A model generated the notes under the pieces. It searched no databases. It saw nothing but the letters and a program-made list of their open reading frames with translations, and was not told where the DNA came from. Both the position numbers and the translations under genes were made by a program. Positions 1 to 9,176 of a stretch of DNA of 64,000 bases are shown here, piece after piece; within the stretch, counting starts at the first letter, position 1; every line of letters starts with the position of its first letter. The DNA is taken from assembly GCF_018457165.1 (NCBI RefSeq), contig NZ_JAFMNX010000002.1, positions 62,001 through 126,000 on the forward strand, read 5' to 3'. This stretch comes from Tianweitania aestuarii (GTDB taxonomy: Bacteria > Pseudomonadota > Alphaproteobacteria > Rhizobiales > Rhizobiaceae).

Positions 1-2
1 GC

Positions 3-3000
3 GAAGGCCGCGCCACGCTCGACAAGTCGCTCAGCGAGGCCACCTCGACATTCGACATCCGCGTCGGCGACGCGCGCACGGCACTCGAGACCACGCTGGG
101 CGCTGCTCGCGAAGGCATCAACCTTTCGGTGCACGAACATGCCCGCGCCATGGCTGCGGCCGTGGACGAGCAGGAGCGCCGCTTTGCCGAAAACCGCGAG
201 CGCCTGAGCGCCGTGCTTGATGCCGATCTGCAGCGCATTGCCGAATCCCGCTATGCCGTTGACCGTATGATCAGCGAGCAGATCCGCGGCTTCGACGAAG
301 GCCGAGAGCAGCTCACCAAGGCGTTGGAAGACGATCTGCAGCGTTTCGCGGAAGCCCGCTTGCAGGCAGACTCCGCACTGGGCGGTCATGTCGAGAAGCT
401 CGCAGAAGGTCGCGCCGCACTCAGCCGCGCAATCGAAGACGACCTCGCCCGTCTCACCGAAGTTCGCTCCGAGATCGACACGGCCGTATCCAGCCATGTC
501 GGCAAGCTCGCAGAAGGCCGCAGCTACCTGTCGCGGGTCATGGAAGGCGATCTCCAGAAGCTCGACGAAACCCGCATCGCGCTGGATGAAACTGTTCTGG
601 CGCATGTGCGTGCCCTCACCGAAGGCGGCGAAAACGTCACGCAGTCCTTCGCCGACAGCCGTCGCCAGATTGCCGATCTTCTGGCAGCAGGTCGTGCCGA
701 GCTCAACGATGCGCTGGCCAACAGTGCTGCGAGCGTTTCGGTTGCTCTGACCGCCGATGCCGAGCGCCTGGATGAATCCTTCCGCCGCCACACAGGTGTG
801 ATCGAAGAGCGCACGCGCACCATGGAAACGGCGCTCGCGACCGGCATCGACAATGTCCGCGGCACGCTGGAGCGTAGCGCCGGCGTCGTGGCCGGAGCGC
901 TGCGCGATCGTTTGGTCGAGGTCACCTCCACCTTGCACGAAGAAGCCGACAAGGCCTTCGTCAATGTCGACCAACGCATCGCCGACCGGGTGGATGCGAC
1001 CGCAGCACAGCTCGGCGCGCGCGCCGAGGACGTTGCCCGCGCCTTCGCCGATGCCGATCGTGAGATCCACGCCCGCGCAGAACAGACCGGAACCCAGCTT
1101 TCCGAACGTGCCGCTGCCATCTCCAGCGCCCTCGAAGAAGCCGATCTACGGTTGCGCCGCAGCGCGGAAGAAAGCGGGGAGCGTCTGGCAGCGATGGTTG
1201 AAGCAGTGGCGTCCCAGCTCGGCGCCCGCGCCGAAGATGTCGCCCGCGCCTTCGCAGATGCCGATCGCGACATCCGCAATCGTGCCGAACAAACGGGTAC
1301 GCAACTCTCCGCGCGGGCAGCTTCGATCACCGAAGCGCTTGGCGAGGCCGACGAGCGTCTGCGCAAGAGCGCGGAAGCCAACGGCGAACGCCTGGCTGCC
1401 ATGGCGGAAGCCGTTGCCTCCCAGCTCGGCGCACGCGCCGTGGACGTGGCGCACGCCTTTGCCGATGCCGACCGCGCCATCCAGGAACGTGCCGAACAAA
1501 GCGGTGCGCAGCTTGCCGAACGCGCTGTTGTTATCACCAAGGCGCTTGAAGAAGCCGATCGCCGGCTGCGCGAGCGTGCCGAACAGAGCGGTGAACTGCT
1601 CTACGCCAAGGTCGGTGAGATCGCCGGCAGCTTCGACAAGATCGACGACCAGCTGTCCACGCGTTTTGCCGAGGGCGGCAACCAGCTTTCGGCTCATGCC
1701 GAGGAACTGGCGCGCGCCATCGTTGATGCCGACAAGCGCCTCGCAGCCCGCTTCACCGACAGCAACGCCTTGCTGCGCGAACGCAGCGACGGCATCGAAA
1801 GCGTTCTGGCGGAAACCGATCGCCGCATCGCAGAGCGCATCGCTGCCAGCGACCAGACCCTGCAGGACCGTGCAAAGGACATCGCGCGCATTCTGGGCGA
1901 CGCAGACGAGGCCATCGCATCGCGTCTCGACAACAGCGGTGCCCTGCTCGGCTCGCGCACCGAGGAACTGACCAAGCTTCTCACCGAAGCCGACCGCACG
2001 ATCGGCGCACGCTTCGCCAACAGCGGCTCGCAGCTCGGTTCGCGGACGGAAGAGCTTGCACGCCTTCTCGACCAGGCTGATCAACGTCTGGCCGAACGGG
2101 TTGCCGGCAGCGATGCCAGCTTGCGCGAACGAGCCGAGGAAATCACCAGTGCCTTCACGGACGCCGATCAGCGCATCGCCGATCGTGTTGCACAAAGCAC
2201 CGGTTTGTTGGCCTCTCGCGCAGAAGAGATCGTCAACACACTGTCCGACACCGACCGCCAGCTTTCGGCTCGTGCCGACAACGCCGCTCAGGCGCTGCTC
2301 GCCAAGATCGACGAGATCGCACGAGCCTTCGATGCCAATGATGGTCGCCTCACCGGCCGTGCGGAAGAAACGGCAGCCATGCTGTCCAGCCGCGCAGCCG
2401 AGCTGGCCGGCATCTTTGCCGAAGCCGATCAGCGCATCGCAGATCGCTCCTCGCAAACGGCCGAACTGCTCGACGGCCGCACCCAGGCGCTCGAAACGGC
2501 ACTCACCCAGGCCGATCGCCGCCTGACCTCCAGCATGGGCGCACTTGCTGCTCGCGTCAGCGAACAGCTCGGCGACATGAACCAGCGTCTGGAAGCCAGC
2601 GCGAGCACGGTGGGCGAGAAGCTCAACGAGCAGGTTGAGGCTGCGGAAGCCAAGCTCGCTTCAAGTGCTGCGGAGCTCGCCGACACGTTCAACGCGGTCA
2701 ACACGCATATCGGTCAGCGCACCGGCGAAGCCGCTCAGACGATCGAGCGACATGCCCGTGACCTGAGCGCGATGCTGGCGCATCGCTCCACCGAGATTGC
2801 CAAGCTCCTGGATGAAACGGCGCGTCCTCTTGTGGAACGCTTCGCGGCCAGCGGCAGCGAACTCCAGACCAATCTGGAAGAAGCCGCTGATCGTGCAGCC
2901 GAGAAGTTGCGCCAGGAAAACGAAGCACTCGTCAACGCGCTCGCATCCCGCACGGCGGAAACTCTGTCAGCCGTGGAAGGCGCACGCTCTTCGCTCAGCG

Positions 3001-4376
3001 CAGGTGTCGGCGAGTTGATCGATCGCCTGAGCACTTCCAACGCCCGCCTTGGCGAGCTGGTGGAATCGGCTGCAAGCAACCTGACCAGCATTGACGAGAA
3101 GCTGGTCGGCACGACGCAGAACTTCGCCGCCACAACCGAACGTGCGGCGCAGACCTTCGCAAGCTCGGCACGCCTCATCGATGCCAATGCCGGCCGTCTG
3201 ACCGAACTGTCGTCCAGCACGCTGAAGGACATCGCCGCCATTGCCCGTCGTTTCGACGAGCACGGCAAGGTTCTGTCCAACGCATCCGACCTGCTCGGCT
3301 CCGCACAAAGCAATCTCGCTTCGACGCTCGATGATCGTCAGGGCGCGCTTGAGGAACTGGCCGTTGGTCTCGTCAAGAAGTCCGAAGACATCGAGCAGAC
3401 CATGCGCTCCTTCGAGGATCTGGTCGGCAAGGCGCTCGAACGCGCCGAAGGCCGCACCCGCAGCTCGACGGACCAGATCCGCACCTCGATCTCGGAAGTG
3501 GTGGAATCGGCAACGCAGCGCTTTGCCGATGCGACAACGGAAATGAAGAAGACCGCCGACGCGATCCGTACCGATCTCGAAGAAACGCGCTCGCAGCTCA
3601 AGAAGGGCGTGCTGGATCTGCCGGAAGAAACGAAGCAGTCGACCTCGGCCATGCGCCGCGCCGTCACCGAGCAGATCAATGCGTTGAAGGAACTGTCGGA
3701 CATCGTCGCCAAGTCCGGACGGGCCTTCGATGCGACGGAACGGGCGGCTCCCCGCCAGCAGGCACCCGCAGCTGCTCCGGCACCTGCGCCATCGGCACCG
3801 AGCGCGGCACCGGTTGCTGCGGCACCACGCCCAGCGGCAGCACCCGCTGCAACGACCGTGATGACGGCACCGGCACCTGCCACGCGTCTCGAGCCATCGC
3901 GACCGGCTCCGGCACGCGAAGCGGCACCGCAGGGTGGTTGGGTTCGCGATCTCCTGCGCGGTGCATCGCGTGAAGAGACGACCGCTGCGGCGCCAGCCGC
4001 GCAGCCTTCCACGCCCGCCCGCTCTCCGCTGCATGTCGTGGAATCGCTCAACTCACTGTCGGTCGACATTGCCCGGGCAATCGACCATGACGCATCGATC
4101 GAGCTGTGGGATCGCTACCGTAAGGGCGAGCGCAACGTCTTCACGCGCCGTCTCTACACCCTTAAGGGGCAGCAGACCTTCGACGAGATCCGTCGCAAGT
4201 ATGAAGCCGACACGGAGTTCCGTACCGCCGTCGACCGTTACTGCAACGATTTCGATAAGCTGCTTGCCGATGTCACGCGCAACGATCGCGATAACATGAT
4301 GGCGCAGACCTATCTGTCGTCCGACACGGGCAAGGTCTACACGATGCTGGCTCACGCCAGCGGCCGGCTGAAATAA
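3..4376 (+). CDS. Giant coiled-coil protein, GPR/RgsE-like polar growth ring family (5' end outside window)
   Basis: The frame is open from the first codon (base 3), so this is the C-terminal 1457 residues of a longer protein. Nearly all of it is charged, alanine-rich heptad sequence. Between about 1008 and 1620 it carries near-identical 69-codon tandem units (conserved blocks begin at 1008, 1215 and 1422); shorter units of roughly 35 residues follow. A proline/alanine linker (about 3745-4020) precedes a compact C-terminal domain (about 4050-4373) containing the segment ELWDRYRKGER. Apolipoprotein-like giants with this build are known in rhizobia, including Agrobacterium GPR and Sinorhizobium RgsE, which form or support a ring at the growing pole. 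Family assignment rests on architecture and recalled similarity. No membrane segment lies in the visible part; it could be in the missing N terminus. Confidence 0.7.
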   Translation, partial: EGRATLDKSLSEATSTFDIRVGDARTALETTLGAAREGINLSVHEHARAMAAAVDEQERRFAENRERLSAVLDADLQRIAESRYAVDRMISEQIRGFDEGREQLTKALEDDLQRFAEARLQADSALGGHVEKLAEGRAALSRAIEDDLARLTEVRSEIDTAVSSHVGKLAEGRSYLSRVMEGDLQKLDETRIALDETVLAHVRALTEGGENVTQSFADSRRQIADLLAAGRAELNDALANSAASVSVALTADAERLDESFRRHTGVIEERTRTMETALATGIDNVRGTLERSAGVVAGALRDRLVEVTSTLHEEADKAFVNVDQRIADRVDATAAQLGARAEDVARAFADADREIHARAEQTGTQLSERAAAISSALEEADLRLRRSAEESGERLAAMVEAVASQLGARAEDVARAFADADRDIRNRAEQTGTQLSARAASITEALGEADERLRKSAEANGERLAAMAEAVASQLGARAVDVAHAFADADRAIQERAEQSGAQLAERAVVITKALEEADRRLRERAEQSGELLYAKVGEIAGSFDKIDDQLSTRFAEGGNQLSAHAEELARAIVDADKRLAARFTDSNALLRERSDGIESVLAETDRRIAERIAASDQTLQDRAKDIARILGDADEAIASRLDNSGALLGSRTEELTKLLTEADRTIGARFANSGSQLGSRTEELARLLDQADQRLAERVAGSDASLRERAEEITSAFTDADQRIADRVAQSTGLLASRAEEIVNTLSDTDRQLSARADNAAQALLAKIDEIARAFDANDGRLTGRAEETAAMLSSRAAELAGIFAEADQRIADRSSQTAELLDGRTQALETALTQADRRLTSSMGALAARVSEQLGDMNQRLEASASTVGEKLNEQVEAAEAKLASSAAELADTFNAVNTHIGQRTGEAAQTIERHARDLSAMLAHRSTEIAKLLDETARPLVERFAASGSELQTNLEEAADRAAEKLRQENEALVNALASRTAETLSAVEGARSSLSAGVGELIDRLSTSNARLGELVESAASNLTSIDEKLVGTTQNFAATTERAAQTFASSARLIDANAGRLTELSSSTLKDIAAIARRFDEHGKVLSNASDLLGSAQSNLASTLDDRQGALEELAVGLVKKSEDIEQTMRSFEDLVGKALERAEGRTRSSTDQIRTSISEVVESATQRFADATTEMKKTADAIRTDLEETRSQLKKGVLDLPEETKQSTSAMRRAVTEQINALKELSDIVAKSGRAFDATERAAPRQQAPAAAPAPAPSAPSAAPVAAAPRPAAAPAATTVMTAPAPATRLEPSRPAPAREAAPQGGWVRDLLRGASREETTAAAPAAQPSTPARSPLHVVESLNSLSVDIARAIDHDASIELWDRYRKGERNVFTRRLYTLKGQQTFDEIRRKYEADTEFRTAVDRYCNDFDKLLADVTRNDRDNMMAQTYLSSDTGKVYTMLAHASGRLK

Positions 4377-4399
4377 CCCGCTGTCACCAGCAACAAGCA

Positions 4400-4427
4400 A
4401 AAGGCGGGCTTCGGCCCGCTTTTTTTG
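4400..4427 (+). terminator. Rho-independent terminator after the coiled-coil gene
   Basis: A GCGGGC/GCCCGC stem with a TTCG tetraloop is followed by a run of seven T, 24 bases after the stop codon. It separates the giant gene from the acetyltransferase that follows. Confidence 0.9.
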
Positions 4428-4443
4428 TGCAAGGAGGAAGCTC

Positions 4444-4959
4444 TTGATCACGACCGATCGGCTGTTGCTGCGGCCCCATACGATCGAGGACATGGACGCG
4501 CATCATGCCATGCATGCCGAGCCGGAGGTTTACCGCTTCTTGGGCGGACGGCCGGCGACCAGAGAGGAAACCTGGCTGCGGCTCCTTCGCTTCGTCGGTC
4601 ACTGGACCAGCTTCGGTTATGGACTGTTTGCCGTGATCGATCGCGCAACGGGCAAGCTCATCGGCGACACCGGCCTTGCTTACTTCTGTCGCGAACTGGG
4701 CCCCGAGTTCGACGCCTATCCTGAAACCGCCTGGATCTTCAGCGCGTCCGTCCATGGCCAGGGCAAGGCGTTTGAAGCCGCTTCAGCGGCGCATGCCTGG
4801 TTCGAAGCGAAGACCGGCAAGCGCGAGGCGGTTGCCATCATCAATCCGGAGAATGCGCCTTCGCTGCGCCTCGCCGACAAGCTCGGCTACCAGGCTTTCG
4901 GCAGCGCGATCTACAAGGAGCACAACGTCACGATGCTCCGCCGCGCGCCGACACCTTAA
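4444..4959 (+). CDS. GNAT family N-acetyltransferase, RimJ/RimL type
   Basis: 171 residues, the usual length for single-domain RimJ/RimL-like acetyltransferases. The N-terminal TDRLLLRP motif and the C-terminal NPENAPSLRLADKLGY segment are typical of this branch, which transfers acetyl from acetyl-CoA to an amino group; the substrate cannot be read from sequence. The start is a TTG chosen because a strong ribosome binding site (AAGGAGG, 4431-4437) sits seven bases upstream. It stands alone between two terminators. Confidence 0.85.
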   Translation: MITTDRLLLRPHTIEDMDAHHAMHAEPEVYRFLGGRPATREETWLRLLRFVGHWTSFGYGLFAVIDRATGKLIGDTGLAYFCRELGPEFDAYPETAWIFSASVHGQGKAFEAASAAHAWFEAKTGKREAVAIINPENAPSLRLADKLGYQAFGSAIYKEHNVTMLRRAPTP

Positions 4960-4962
4960 ACA

Positions 4963-4991
4963 AAAACGCGCAGCTCGAAGGCTGCGCGTTT
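4963..4991. terminator. Bidirectional terminator between the acetyltransferase and the Mla operon
   Basis: An ACGCGCAGC/GCTGCGCGT stem is flanked by A-rich and T-rich sides, so it can end both the rightward acetyltransferase transcript and the leftward Mla transcript that converges on it. Confidence 0.75.
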
Positions 4992-5029
4992 GATGTCTAA
5001 TGGTGGGATCGGCTGATCCCTATGCCGCG

Positions 5030-5629
5030 TTAGATCGCTGACGCCGTCCAGGCGACGATCTCGGCACCAACCTGATTGAAGGCGTTGTCGAGAGCCTGCA
5101 CGTAAGCGGCATTTCCCTGCGTTCCGCCGCCCAGTGGTGCCATTGCCGTAAAGGTGCGCGATGCACGAACCACGCCCGTGCGATCGTTGAGAACGCGAAT
5201 GAACAGCTCGACAACGGCCGAGTTGCTCGCCGTGTCGACCTGGAAGCGACGAACCTCCGTCACGACCTGGTAGTCGATCGCCAGACCCTCACCCGGCTTG
5301 CCCACGCCGCCGAAGCGGCCGGAAGCCTGGAAGCTTTCCGCCAGCCGTGCCTGCACGACGCGCGGCAAACGATCCGACCACTGCGCACCGCTGAGATATT
5401 CGATCGCGCCAACGCCCGGCGTGATGACGATCCGCTCGCTGTCCAGCGCCTTCAACGCAGAAGGCTCGGCGATCAGAACCTGTAAACGGCCGCGACGTGC
5501 ACCCTCGCTCGCGCGCGGCGCCGACAGCGTATAGGTATCGAGCGGTGCCGGCCCCGACCCAAGCAGCGCGCAACCAGACAGCGCCAGGGTAAAAGCGAAG
5601 ACACCAAGTAGCCGACTTCTTGAACGCAC
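5030..5629 (-). CDS. ABC-type transport auxiliary lipoprotein (PqiC/DUF330-like)
   Basis: About 199 residues from the GTG start chosen here, which places a short basic N terminus, a hydrophobic stretch and a lipobox (LSGC) at the very start, as expected for an outer-membrane or periplasmic lipoprotein. An upstream TTG at 5716 overlapping the mlaD stop is the alternative start, but it would put about 29 extra residues before the signal peptide. The mature part has the ABC_trans_aux pattern (DTYTLSAP near the N terminus). It is the last gene of the mlaE-mlaF-mlaD order, so it probably helps carry phospholipid across the periplasm with the MCE protein. Confidence 0.82.
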   Translation of the reverse strand: MRSRSRLLGVFAFTLALSGCALLGSGPAPLDTYTLSAPRASEGARRGRLQVLIAEPSALKALDSERIVITPGVGAIEYLSGAQWSDRLPRVVQARLAESFQASGRFGGVGKPGEGLAIDYQVVTEVRRFQVDTASNSAVVELFIRVLNDRTGVVRASRTFTAMAPLGGGTQGNAAYVQALDNAFNQVGAEIVAWTASAI

Positions 5630-5712
5630 TGGAAATCCCCGCCTTACACCTGAATCACTGCCCGCACGGGCAATGCAACCGTTGATATGTGTTGTCGCAG
5701 CATCCCGGCTTG

Positions 5713-7086
5713 TCAACGCCGGTTGCGCCCGTCGTATTCCCGAACCTGACCGTCACCACCAGAAATGATGCGCTGCGGGTTGCGGCTGAGTTCCGTGAAG
5801 GCCTGTTCGATGCGGTTGATCGCGCGACGCCCGTCCGAAATCAGCCCGTCGATGTTGCGTAGGCCCTGATCGCTGAAGCGGGTCAGATTGTCGGAAATGA
5901 CGCCGATCCGGGAATTGAGATTGTCCGCAACCTGGCGGAACGACCGCAGCGTATTGCTGGCATCCGCCATCAACCCATTGGCCTCGCCCGAACCCAGCAG
6001 ATTGTCGACCTTGAGCAGAATACCATCGACACGAACGGAAGCCTGATTCAAGCGCTGCATGAACTGCTGCGCATCAGCCACCGTCTGGTCGATCGCATCG
6101 GCACGCTGGCCGATCCGGTCGGTCACGGCGACGACGTTGTTCATCGCCCTGTTGGCCGACACACCGGCCTGTTCAATATTGGTCAGCGTGTTGCGAACGG
6201 CTGCCGGATCCACCGCCTGTACGACGTCATCCACACGGGCGATCGTCGTGTTGACGCTGCTGACCACCGTTTCGACCGAGTCCGCCGCATTGTTCAAGGA
6301 CGACATGATCGCATCCACCCGGCCCGACGAGTCGCGCAGCGATTCGGTGAAGGTCGTCACATTGCCAACGATTTCCGCGACCTGGTCGCGGTTCACGGCG
6401 TTGAGCAGGCCTTCAGCGGCCGTCAGTGCGCCATCGAGCTTTTGCGAAGCGCCGTCCAGCGTTTCCGACAAGCGGCTCACGCTCGCCAGAAACGAGTCGA
6501 TACCTTCGGCATTGCGCGCCAGCGAGTCGGAAAACACCTTCACGTTCTGAACCGTATCGGTCAGCGGTCCGCGCGCATCCTTGGTGAAGCCTTCCAGTTC
6601 CACCAGCACGGAATCAGCGCGGCGGAAGATCTGTTGTGCCGTCTGCAGGAGGTTGGTCACAGCCGATGGATTGGCCGTGATCTGGGCGATCTCCCCGTTG
6701 CGCTCGGCTTCCTGCAAGAGGTTCGGCTCCGCGAGATTGCCGCCCTTGAGTTCGATATTCGCCTGGCCCGTCAAACCAGCCAGACCGATATCGGCCTGAG
6801 TCGACTGGGTGATCGGCGTTGACGTGTTGATCTCCGCATCGGCGATGGCGTCGGTCGGATTGTTGCGGTCGATAAAGACGCGCGTAATGTCACCGACCTT
6901 CACGCCATTGAACAACACCGCGCTGCCGCGGCCAAGACCAGACGCAGAGCCCGGAATTCGCACCCGCAGCGTTGCGGTTTCGCCCTGGTTGTCCACCACT
7001 GCCGTCCAGTAAACGAAGGCAAAGGCTGCAAGGATCGCAGCGATCGTGAAAATTCCCACGACCACATAGTTGGCTCTGGTTTCCAT
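5713..7086 (-). CDS. MlaD family MCE-domain protein, lipid transport
   Basis: 457 residues: one N-terminal membrane segment (about residues 7-28), then an MCE domain (about 38-115, with the GLGRGSAVLFNG and VGDITRV stretches), then a long helical C-terminal region with many Asn/Gln/Val heptads. E. coli MlaD is much shorter; long C-terminal helices recall the tunnel-forming MCE proteins such as PqiB and Mce. It follows mlaF with no spacer (mlaF stop and this ATG are adjacent). The role inferred is a periplasmic hexameric lipid-binding part of an inner-membrane ABC system. No MlaC-like soluble carrier gene is present in this operon. Confidence 0.9.
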   Translation of the reverse strand: METRANYVVVGIFTIAAILAAFAFVYWTAVVDNQGETATLRVRIPGSASGLGRGSAVLFNGVKVGDITRVFIDRNNPTDAIADAEINTSTPITQSTQADIGLAGLTGQANIELKGGNLAEPNLLQEAERNGEIAQITANPSAVTNLLQTAQQIFRRADSVLVELEGFTKDARGPLTDTVQNVKVFSDSLARNAEGIDSFLASVSRLSETLDGASQKLDGALTAAEGLLNAVNRDQVAEIVGNVTTFTESLRDSSGRVDAIMSSLNNAADSVETVVSSVNTTIARVDDVVQAVDPAAVRNTLTNIEQAGVSANRAMNNVVAVTDRIGQRADAIDQTVADAQQFMQRLNQASVRVDGILLKVDNLLGSGEANGLMADASNTLRSFRQVADNLNSRIGVISDNLTRFSDQGLRNIDGLISDGRRAINRIEQAFTELSRNPQRIISGGDGQVREYDGRNRR

Positions 7087-7935
7087 CTACGCCGTTTCCC
7101 GCGCTTCGAGGTCGATTTGCCGCGCGCGCTTGCCGCGGAAGTAGGATTTTACCCAAGGCTCTTCGCTTTTCAGCATGTCCTCGATGGTGCCATCGACCAA
7201 CACCCGCTTCTTGCCGAGAACCGCAATGCGGTCACAAGCCGAAAACAGGCTGTCGAGGTCGTGAGTCACCATGTAAACGGTCAGGCCCAGCGTGTCGCGC
7301 AAGGTCTTGACCAGATCGTCGAAGTCGGCCGCGCCGATCGGATCGAGGCCCGATGTCGGCTCATCGAGGAACACGATCGCCGGATCGAGCGCCAGAGCGC
7401 GGGCGAGTGCCGCGCGCTTGATCATGCCGCCTGACAGCTCGGACGGAAATTTCGTCCCGGCATCCTGCGGCAGTCCCACAAGATCGATCTTCAACCGCGC
7501 CAGCTCGTCCATCAGCTTGGGCGGAAGGTCGAGATATTCGCGCATCGGCACCTGAATATTCTCCAGCACCGTCAATGCCGAAAACAGGGCGCCATGCTGA
7601 AACAGCACGCCGGTACGCATATCAACGGCCATGCGCGTTCGATCATCGGCTCCGTCGAGATCGACGCCGAGCAGCTTGATCGTGCCGCTCTGCTTCTTGT
7701 TCAAACCGAGCACGGTGCGCAGCAAAACGGATTTGCCGGTGCCCGAGCCGCCGACGAAACCGAGGATTTCGCCGCGATAAACATCCAGATCGAGGTTCTC
7801 GAGGATGGTCTTTTCGCCAAACGACACGGTGACGTCGCGCGCTTCAAGAATGACCTCGCGCTCGCCGCCCTGGTGGGCGGGCGCCGATCCGTTCTGATGA
7901 GACTGCTGAGTGGTCGCGTCCAACCTGTGCCTCAA
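7087..7935 (-). CDS. ABC transporter ATP-binding protein, MlaF type
   Basis: 282 residues with Walker A GGSGTGKSV, signature LSGGMIKRAALARAL and Walker B IVFLDEPTSGLDP, plus the switch histidine in VTHDLDSL. The first 25 or so residues are a polar extension before the ATPase fold begins at VILEARDVTVSFG. The TTG start overlaps the mlaE stop (TTGA), suggesting coupled translation. With MlaE it would form the energised inner-membrane half of the phospholipid transporter. Confidence 0.92.
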   Translation of the reverse strand: MRHRLDATTQQSHQNGSAPAHQGGEREVILEARDVTVSFGEKTILENLDLDVYRGEILGFVGGSGTGKSVLLRTVLGLNKKQSGTIKLLGVDLDGADDRTRMAVDMRTGVLFQHGALFSALTVLENIQVPMREYLDLPPKLMDELARLKIDLVGLPQDAGTKFPSELSGGMIKRAALARALALDPAIVFLDEPTSGLDPIGAADFDDLVKTLRDTLGLTVYMVTHDLDSLFSACDRIAVLGKKRVLVDGTIEDMLKSEEPWVKSYFRGKRARQIDLEARETA

Positions 7936-9110
7936 AAATCGATGGCCGCGTAGAACATGGCGAAAAGCCCGTCCACGACAATGACGATGAAGATCGATTT
8001 CACGACCGACGTGGTGACCTGACGGCCCAGTGATTCGGCGCTGCCGCCTACCTTCATACCCTCAACCGAGCCGATGATGCCGATAATGATCGCCATGAAC
8101 GGCGCTTTGATCAGGCCGGCGAGAATGGAAGACAGGTCGATCGATTCGCGCAAACGGTCGATAAAAGCCTGCGGCGGGATGCCGGAATAGCTCCACGCAA
8201 CGAACATCGCGCCACCCAAAGCGGCAAAGTTCGCGATGATCGACAAGCAAGGCAGCGCGATCACCAGCGCAACGAGGCGCGGGAAAACCAGCACGCCGAC
8301 CGGGTTGAGCCCGATTACCTGCAGCGCGTCGATTTCCTCGCGCATCTTCATCGAGCCGATTTCGGCGGTGATGGCACTGCCGGAACGGCCGGCGATCATG
8401 ATGGCGGTAAGCAAGACGCCCAGTTCGCGCATAATCAGAATGCCGACAAGATCGACCACGAAGATTTCGGCGCCGAAATAGCGCAGCTGGAAAGCGCCCT
8501 GCTGTGCGATGATCGCACCCACGATCGCCGCCATCAGCACCACAACGGGAATGGCGCCGACGCCCATCTTGTCGATCTGCGAGGCGATCGCCGCCGGGTT
8601 GATCGCGTGACCGCGGCCAAGCTTCATCTGCGCGCCGCGAATCGTAGAACCCAGGATGTGCATGCCGGCCAGGAAATCGGTGCCGAGCGAAGCAACGTTG
8701 CGGCCGACGATCTCGAACGGCGCCAGCCAGTCGAAGCGTCCAACAGTGGTCGGCGCATCCTCGAACTTGGCCATGTCATCAACGGCGTCGAGCAGGATCG
8801 CCATCGTCGGCGAAGTGTTGACGAAGTCGACGTCCACGCCCTTGTTGGCCTGCTTTTGCGCCAAACGCTTGATCAGCCACGCACCGGCCGTATCGAATGC
8901 CGAAACACCGGCGAGATCGAGCCGCATGGACCGGACACCGTCGCGTGTCTCGAGCTCGCGCATCGCTCCATCGACATGGGCAACGCTATGCGTCGTCCAG
9001 GCGCCGTTGAAGGCGCAGGTCAGCGCATCGCCGTCTTCCTGGACGGAGACATCCGCATTGTCTTGGAACTGCGCTTCCGCGCTTGCGCCATCATCGGCTT
9101 TGGTCAACAT
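7932..9110 (-). CDS. MlaE family lipid ABC permease with fused N-terminal STAS-like domain
   Basis: 392 residues. The first ~120 residues are soluble and resemble a STAS/MlaB-type domain (RLDLAGVSAFDTAGAWLI). The rest is the MlaE permease with five or so membrane segments and the conserved ELGVLLTAIMIAGRSGSA and MKMREEIDALQVIG loops. In E. coli the STAS subunit MlaB is a separate protein; here it is built into the permease, as is common outside enterics. First gene of the leftward operon. The 66-base gap to the divergent epimerase gene holds the likely promoters. Confidence 0.92.
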   Translation of the reverse strand: MLTKADDGASAEAQFQDNADVSVQEDGDALTCAFNGAWTTHSVAHVDGAMRELETRDGVRSMRLDLAGVSAFDTAGAWLIKRLAQKQANKGVDVDFVNTSPTMAILLDAVDDMAKFEDAPTTVGRFDWLAPFEIVGRNVASLGTDFLAGMHILGSTIRGAQMKLGRGHAINPAAIASQIDKMGVGAIPVVVLMAAIVGAIIAQQGAFQLRYFGAEIFVVDLVGILIMRELGVLLTAIMIAGRSGSAITAEIGSMKMREEIDALQVIGLNPVGVLVFPRLVALVIALPCLSIIANFAALGGAMFVAWSYSGIPPQAFIDRLRESIDLSSILAGLIKAPFMAIIIGIIGSVEGMKVGGSAESLGRQVTTSVVKSIFIVIVVDGLFAMFYAAIDF

Positions 9111-9176
9111 GTTGCCTTCTTAGCCCGCCCCGCGCGCACTGTCATTGTGCTCACGGCAACACTTGCGAGATGTTTG

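Noticed and set aside
1146-2456. Glycine-rich 436-codon frame on the minus strand within the coiled-coil gene
   Set aside because: The repeats of the coding strand produce a repetitive antisense frame; no ribosome site or family.
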